DNA from: Onchocerca volvulus
Lineage: Eukaryota > Nematoda > Chromadorea > Rhabditida > Onchocercidae
Direction of reading: 5' to 3'
Length of the DNA: 64,000 nucleotides
NCBI GenBank assembly: GCA_000499405.2
Contig: HG738137.1
Coordinates: forward strand, 18,870,581-18,934,580
Notes under the pieces: model-generated
The model's database searches: none
What the model was told of the DNA's origin: nothing
Seen by the model: the letters and a program-made list of their open reading frames with translations, nothing else
Translations under genes and position numbers: made by a program
In this document: piece after piece, positions 57,791-64,000 of the stretch
Layout: every line of letters begins with the position of its first letter
Position numbering within the stretch: position 1 is the first letter of the stretch

Positions 57791-60700
57791 ATGGCTTCTA
57801 TGGTCTTTAGCCTCCTTACGAAGTCACCTGTGAACAGAGTTGGTAATTTTTTTTTTCATTTTAAGAAAAAAAAAATGGAACATTTAAGAGCTTCTGAACT
57901 AAATAGAACATTTAAAGTCATTAAAAATTAATTTGCTGGTAATATCCCATCATTAAAATTGGAGGCATACATTTTAAATAATTGTTCTTAGTCATTCACA
58001 TGGTTGTCCTATTATGTTTTTCATGATACGTATTCTCTACAGCCTACTGGGTATAATTTGATAGTGTTCTCATATTAATATTAATACTGATACGGAAATT
58101 TAATTAATTTCTTTTTAAGCATTTATGCAAGATTTAACTTGATTAATAATATATCTTCCAGAAATTGTTTCGATTAGTATCCGTAGTAAAACGGCTACAG
58201 CTAAAAATGAATCAAAGAAGCCGCAGAAGACAAAATTCGGTCCACTGAAAGATGAAGATCGCATTTTTACTAATCTTTATGGCAGATATGATTTCCGGCT
58301 AAAATCAGCAATGAAGCTTGTAATTTGTTCAGTATTTGAATGGAGCAAATTATCCGAAAATAAATTTCAAAGTTTAGGAGTAACTTAAAAAAATTAATCT
58401 TTAGGGAGACTGGTACAAGACGAAGGAGGTATTATTAAAAGGTCAGGATTGGATTATCAAAGAAATGAGCGCGTCGGGCATGAGAGGTCGTGGTGGCGCT
58501 GGTTTTCCAACGGGCATGAAATGGAGCTTCATGAAACGTCCATTCGATGGCAGGTTGGTCGTTTCAACTTTCACAGTGAAGTCGATAAGCCATTATTGTT
58601 TCATTTTTGTTTCTAATAATTGTGTCTTTATTTTTTCGAATAACTCTTTTCTTGTTTTCTCTGTCCACAGTGCTTTAGCATCTTCACTATTGGATTAAAT
58701 ATATATTGCAACTTTATAGATTTACAAGCGTTATGAATTCTGAATTTTAAATATGAATGAACGCAGAAATTAAGCGGTAATAGTATTTTTAGGCCGAAAT
58801 ATTTGTGCATTAATGCAGATGAGGGAGAACCGGGAACATGTAAGGATCGTGAAGTGATACGTCATCATCCGCATAAATTGATCGAAGGTGCTTTAATTGC
58901 TGGTTATGCTATGGGCGCTCGTGCTGCATATATTTATATAAGAGGAGAATTCTACAATGAAGCATGTATATTACAAGAAGCTATACATGAAGCCTACAAA
59001 GTAAGATTGTGAGTTATGATTCAAGATGTCCATGTATTACTGCTATAGGTGCTGGTAGTGAAATCGACTTTAACCATCAAAATATATTAACATGAGATCC
59101 CAGTCGGATTCGCTCTTACAAAATAATAAAATATATCTCGGATCTGGAAATTACGCTTGCCAATGCAGAGTTCTCTATTACACGGCGATTAAATATATAT
59201 CTGCATGCAAAAAAATGCAGTCTTTTTTCATTTTTTTTTATTTTTTCAGTATTGACAATTTCTTTTTTAGGCTGGATTTATTGGCAAAAATAGTTGCAAT
59301 ACAGGCTATGATTTCGATGTATTTGTTCACCGAGGTGCTGGAGCCTACATATGTGGTGAAGAAACGGTTAGTTTTACTGAAGAAAATTTTTCTTTAATTT
59401 CTTTTGTTCCAAGTTTTTCAATTCTGCAATAATATCGCAAAATCTGTTGAAATTTTTGCAAAAATTTTCAGGCTTTAATAGAATCTATCGAAGGAAAACA
59501 GGGTAAGCCACGTCTGAAACCACCATTTCCAGCTGACATCGGTTTATTTGGTTGTCCGACTACAGTAAACAACATCGAAACTATTGCCGCAGCACCTGCT
59601 ATATGTAAACGTGGAGCTGCATGGTATTCTTCATTTGGACGTGAGCGCAATCATGGAACAAAGGTAACTGGTATTCGGAATTTGATTTCCAATTAGTCAG
59701 CATACTAATAAATTAGTGATGAATAATTTGATTTATTAAATTGGTTTTTTTCAGCTTTATTGTATATCAGGACATGTTGTAAATCCATGCACTGTAGAAG
59801 AGGAAATGTCTTTTCCACTGAAAGAATTAATCGAACGTCATTGTGGAGGTGTTATCGGTGGATGGGATAATCTCATGGCTATAATACCGGGTGGTTCATC
59901 AGTTCCAATGATTCCTAAAGAGTTAGTTTTGTACACATTGGCTACTATTATGTTATTTTAAAATGAGTGCTATAACATGAATGGGACTTTGTTTTCGAAG
60001 AAGTACTGTTTAGGTTTCCATGCATACTGCACATATGGGCCATTTTATACTAATTTAAATTATTTTGAAGTATTTGCGAAACAGTTCTTATGGATTACGA
60101 TGCTTTGGTCGCTGTACAAACTGGCTTGGGAACTGCAGCAGTAATTGTTATGAATAAGGAAGTTGATATTGTGAAGTGTATTGCCAGACTTTCATACTTT
60201 TATCGACACGAAAGTTGTGGACAGGTATAAGATTCATTTCTTCAGCAATAGAATTGGTTACTTTTTAAAAGGTAATATCACTTTAAATGTTTGGTCGAAT
60301 TTCCTTTTATAATCAGAGGACTGATAGGAATTCACTTGAAATTAATACTAAAAAAATAGATTTATTCAAATTGAAGTAACAGGTTGATATGTTTGATAGG
60401 AATTTGTTTCTTTAATTTTTAAATTATGGATTCGAACCACATTCACGGACTTCTTTGAGAAAGAACAACCAACATGGGTTTTTTAGTGTACTCCATGCCG
60501 AGAAGGGACCAAATGGTTGAATTCTGTGATGTGGCGATTTGTAAAAGGTCAAGCAAGAGCTAGTGAAATCGATAGTTTGTGGGAAATAAGTAAGCAAATT
60601 GAAGCACATACAATTTGTGCTCTCGGTGATGCAGCAGCATGGCCTGTACAAGTGAGTTTATGATCGTTAAATTATATTATATAGTGCTCTTGAAAAATCT

Positions 60701-60976
60701 TCCTCCCTATCTATTTTACCTTTAGGGTCAGAAACAAACTGTGTCAAAGCACTACAAATTTAAGAAAAGCGACTATATTTAATGCAAGTCAAGTCTTGAT
60801 GCCAGTGATAATTGATAATTGACTAGCAGAGTAAGATAATTGAATAATAAAATTAGTGTATTTTCAATCTTTTTCAGGGTCTAATTCGCCATTTTCGATC
60901 GGAAATTGAGCATCGCATATCTGATTATCATGCTAAAAATGTAGATAAGGAATTGCCACGTGCTGATTTTGTCTGA
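57791..60976 (+). CDS. nuo-1: NADH:ubiquinone oxidoreductase 51-kDa flavoprotein (NDUFV1)
   Basis: Exons: 57791-57842, 58162-58319, 58405-58553, 58793-59000, 59271-59366, 59472-59663, 59755-59921, 60071-60224, 60487-60651, 60878-60976; 479 residues, the same length as expected for nematode NUO-1. The N-terminus ([11 protein letters not shown], Arg/Ser-rich, non-acidic) fits a mitochondrial presequence. FMN/NADH-binding motifs are present: [11 protein letters not shown] (97-107) and [30 protein letters not shown] and IPGGSS follow. The N3 [4Fe-4S] ligands are visible: ESCGQCTPC (Cys390, 393, 396) and Cys436 in TICALGD. The protein is the NADH-oxidising subunit of the complex I matrix arm, passing hydride from NADH to FMN and then to the iron-sulphur chain. 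The ATG at 57791 directly follows a TTTCTAG acceptor. A GAAATAAATG polyadenylation-like signal lies about 60 bases after the stop. Confidence 0.97.
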
Positions 60977-61484
60977 ATTTTAGGAATTGTCTTTTATTGT
61001 AGTATAAACAATTGTCTTGCGATATTTTGGAAGTCCGAAATAAATGTGAATTCTCGGAATGTATATATTTAAATAATTTATGAACTGAGTGTAATGAGCA
61101 ATGTTTATTTTGGGAATAAATTAGATTAGTCGCTGTTCGTTGTTGTGGCCAATTTGGATTGCCAGTGGCAATTATTATTTTTTTTTATGACATTATATCA
61201 GATATATTAAAAGATGTATGGAATAGAACAATTGGAACTGAACAAAAGATGTATGGAATAGAACAATTGGAACTTTTGAATCTTTTTCAGAGGATTAGAG
61301 TTCTGTCTTGTGTAATGTCTATTCGTGTTGGAACTAATTATTAATCCAGTTATTTGGAAGTGTCGCTTGTTTTGATGGCGACAATCCCAGTTTCCATATA
61401 TATTTTTGATTGATGGAAAACTCAGTTATCAGTATTATTTTTTTCTAAAAATTTTGATTTTTCAAGTTGAAAAGGATCGGCAAG
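60977..61484. other. Spacer between nuo-1 and rme-6
   Basis: 508 bases between genes on the same strand; contains a GAAATAAATG signal at about 61038 and the tandem duplication at 61209-61274. No exon seen. Confidence 0.6.
61209..61274. repeat. 35-base-period tandem duplication
   Basis: The 31-base sequence beginning AAAAGATGTATGG and ending CAATTGGAACT occurs at 61209-61239 and again, without mismatch, at 61244-61274. Confidence 0.93.
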
Positions 61485-64000
61485 ATGGATTTGTGTAGTG
61501 AACACTCAGGATTGGATACGCTTACGATGCTCTGTGATAGGTTACGATCCGAGAAATTACTTATAGCCAGTGAATTGGACACTCTGCAACGACTTAACGA
61601 AGAAGTCGATAATGCACAAAGTGAATTAGCACATCTAGCCTGGATATGCAGACAAGAGCAAGTAAGTTTTTCCGACAGTAAACGTTTTCCTTTGCATAAC
61701 AATATAATAAGTCGTTATTTGATTGAGATATTTTTAATGTATTTACCTTCTTTTTAAATGTCTTTTTTCTTTTTTTTAGTGTTACATGGTTAATTTTTTA
61801 CATGGTAAGGAATATTCATTTTGATGTGCTGAACTTAATTACACTGATGGAAGAAGATTTTATGTTTGGTGATGATTGGCATATTGCGGTAGACCCAAAG
61901 CTTGAGAAGGATAAGTTTCAGACAATTTTGTCGCGTCTTATCAATTCCCATCCGGATGTTCGACCCGAAAACTGTTGTTTTTTAACTTCCCAATTCGACT
62001 CTGCCCATTTTATTGATGGATATCGTCGTATTGATGGACAACATTACAGTACCGTTACGGAATTGTTGAATTTGCTATTGAACTCACCGAATTTAGTAGC
62101 TGAAATATTACATACTGCTGACCAAACGTTGAAGGTATCAATCATATCTCTATATCATAAAAAAATCATTTTTATTTATAATGTGAAAAACTCCCTTTAC
62201 TTTGATATCATAAATTGCTCATTGAGCTTAAACATCAGTATTAGTTGTGAACAAGCACGGTTAAAAAAGATATGCCTTCAATTTCCAGACATCATCCCAT
62301 ATCACTTGTTTGTTATGTCGAGCGTGCCTTCAAAACAAATTCGCTGTTTTCGAAATCTATATAAAATTAGTCAAAGCTAAAATTTTAGAACAACGATTCA
62401 CCATTTGCTGAGTTGGTTTCATGTGTCTACAGCCTTTTATATGGATGTGCAGTTTTTCCGGAAGATGAACATCGCGTGTTGGAAATCCTTTTCCATTTGT
62501 TGGATATTCAGTTGGCTTCACATTCCGATCCACGATTATTATTGCGTCGAGGAAATGTCTCTTTTTGTCAGCTTTATCGTTTATTCTCTGAAGGAATGTA
62601 TTCTGCGAAGGTTTGATGTCACTTACCATTTTCGCTGAGAATAAAATTCGTCCTTGATGAAATAAAACCTAGATTGACAGTATATCTGATTTAGATTTTT
62701 CTGACAGCAGCTCTACACGACCCAGTAATGTTCGTGCTGTCTCAGGATGATGTTTTTTTGGATATCGAACCCACAAAAACATTAATACGTTTTCCAGTAG
62801 AAGAAAGAAGAAGACGGTATGTGCAGAAAGTTTTTTTGTCTAATATTTCATTATTAACTTCAATCATTTTGATAATATATAGAGTTTGACATTTTTGCTG
62901 AGACATTTTTCTTTTTTTTTTTTAGTTTTGGTGAAGATGAAAATTCGCTTACTTTTTTGCAAAAATTAACAACTCATCGTCGATATGTTGAATCAAAATT
63001 GATATCAGTTGCAAACCGATTTATTCGAGGTAATTCATTGAGCATACCTATCTTATGAATTATTTTATTGTCAATTATCTAATGATTTTTTTTTCAGCAA
63101 TAACAGATGTAATGTCTTGCTTTCCTCAAAGCTTAAGTTGCATTGTTCGACGACTCTACACTGTTTTAGTTGATCAGAGAAAACTCAGTCGTGAACAGGT
63201 ATTAATTATCCTTTTCTTAATGCACTGACTTTCGAAATTCTATGAATCAACTGGTGTGCAATCAACTTGATACAGTCTTTCATTTTCCTGTTCTTATATT
63301 CTTTTGGGAACTCAATATTCAATACTAAAATACTGCAGGCAACATTGATTTGTACAGATTTGATTTTTACGTACCTTATTTGTCCTGCTATTGCAAATCC
63401 TGAAACGCTTGGAATTATATCAGATACTCCAGTAACGTACATTGCAAGGTGAAAATATTTTGGAAAAGTAAAATAAATATACATATAATGTTTGTATTTT
63501 CATTTATCTTTCCAGTTCATTTTTTACTATTTAGTGTTTTATCTCATACATCCAAATTTATTTGTAAACAAATTTATTTTTAAACAGTAAAATATATTGT
63601 TTCAAGTTTTTCTTTGGTAACGCAGATCTTGAAGATTTTGATCAGACAAACTCTATGCTTAAAAAAAGAATATCTTGTCAATTAAGTTTAATTTAGTTAT
63701 GTTGTTGTTATTTCTTATTTATTAATGGTGAAATATTATAGGTTCAATTTGATGCAGATCGGACAAATTTTGCAGACACTAGCTATTGCTCCATTTGAGC
63801 CTCCTTCTACTCATATCGCGCATTTTTATTCTCAGTTTGATCAAGTAATTGTTGTTTTATATTTTTTTAGTATTTACAGTCTTGAATTTTAGAGGAATGA
63901 TATCACTGAATGGAAACAAGCATTTATTTAAATAAACACAACTCTTTAAAGAATTGTAAATACTAATACTGTTATTTTAGAGTCCACTTATAGTACGTTC
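61485..64000 (+). CDS. rme-6: RasGAP-domain Rab5 GEF, RME-6/GAPVD1 (5' part, truncated by window end)
   Basis: Exons: 61485-61661, 61922-62134, 62389-62610, 62695-62816, 62926-63029, 63098-63198, 63339-63448, 63742-63844, 63981->64000; all joins in phase. The order of conserved blocks matches human GAPVD1: LAWICRQEQ, then [133 protein letters not shown]. This is the N-terminal RasGAP module; the Rab5 GEF (VPS9) domain expected at the C-terminus lies beyond the window. In Caenorhabditis RME-6 activates Rab5 on clathrin-coated vesicles during receptor-mediated endocytosis. I joined exon 1 straight to 61922 because human GAPVD1 shows direct continuity there; an alternative small exon at 61780-61804 breaks the frame. 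Confidence 0.93.

Noticed and set aside
61780..61804. Small exon between rme-6 exons 1 and 2 with clean TTTAG acceptor and GTAAGG donor.
   Set aside because: It leaves one extra base that breaks the frame into 61922, and human GAPVD1 aligns continuously across a direct 61661 to 61922 join.

Overview
The window is nuclear DNA from a parasitic nematode, most likely a filarial or other spirurid worm. This is inferred from AT-rich sequence, short GT-AG introns with TTTCAG-type acceptors, one-to-one matches to Caenorhabditis core genes with near-identical protein lengths, and a GW182 protein of the nematode AIN type. No bacterial, viral or organellar block was seen. Coordinates of coding regions below are my own hand-built exon models; almost every exon join keeps reading phase, which is the main internal check.

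Layout. 1-2400: non-coding or ambiguous. 2401-7946 (+): LIN-23/beta-TrCP, the F-box WD40 ubiquitin-ligase adaptor. 7947-13213: intergenic, with a GC-richer, repeat-studded island (9.45-12.1 kb). 13214-17385 (+): AIN-1-like GW182 protein of the miRNA silencing complex. 17386-26326: long AT-rich intergenic stretch carrying a Helitron-like relic (24490-24997). 26327-29477 (-): an unrecognised, micro-exon-rich candidate gene ending in a membrane segment. 29834-36274 (-): SUCO/SLP1/osteopotentia SUN-like ER protein. 37516-39703 (-): proteasome beta-6 (PBS-6/PSMB1). 40285-44266 (+): DDX56-type nucleolar DEAD-box helicase. 44846-47746 (+): CDK7. 48211-48567 (-): weak candidate basic protein. 49465-50979 (+): unrecognised Ser/Tyr/Arg-rich protein. 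52037-56133 (-): PP2A scaffold subunit A (PAA-1). 57791-60976 (+): complex I NDUFV1 (NUO-1). 61485-64000 (+, runs off the end): RME-6/GAPVD1 RasGAP-Rab5GEF protein.

These are housekeeping and regulatory genes with no common pathway: protein turnover (LIN-23, PBS-6), RNA silencing and ribosome assembly (AIN-1, DDX56), transcription and cell cycle (CDK7), phosphatase scaffolding (PAA-1), respiration (NUO-1), endocytosis (RME-6). Two pairs are head-to-head (pbs-6/ddx56; paa-1/nuo-1) and may share promoters. Same-strand neighbours sit about 0.36-1.2 kb apart (pbs-6/suco, suco/candidate gene, ddx56/cdk7, nuo-1/rme-6), a little wide for a classical nematode operon but compatible with one.

Most interesting leads: the hidden gene at 26.3-29.5 kb, the unrecognised 248-residue protein at 49.5-51 kb, the Helitron-like element, and several local tandem duplications.
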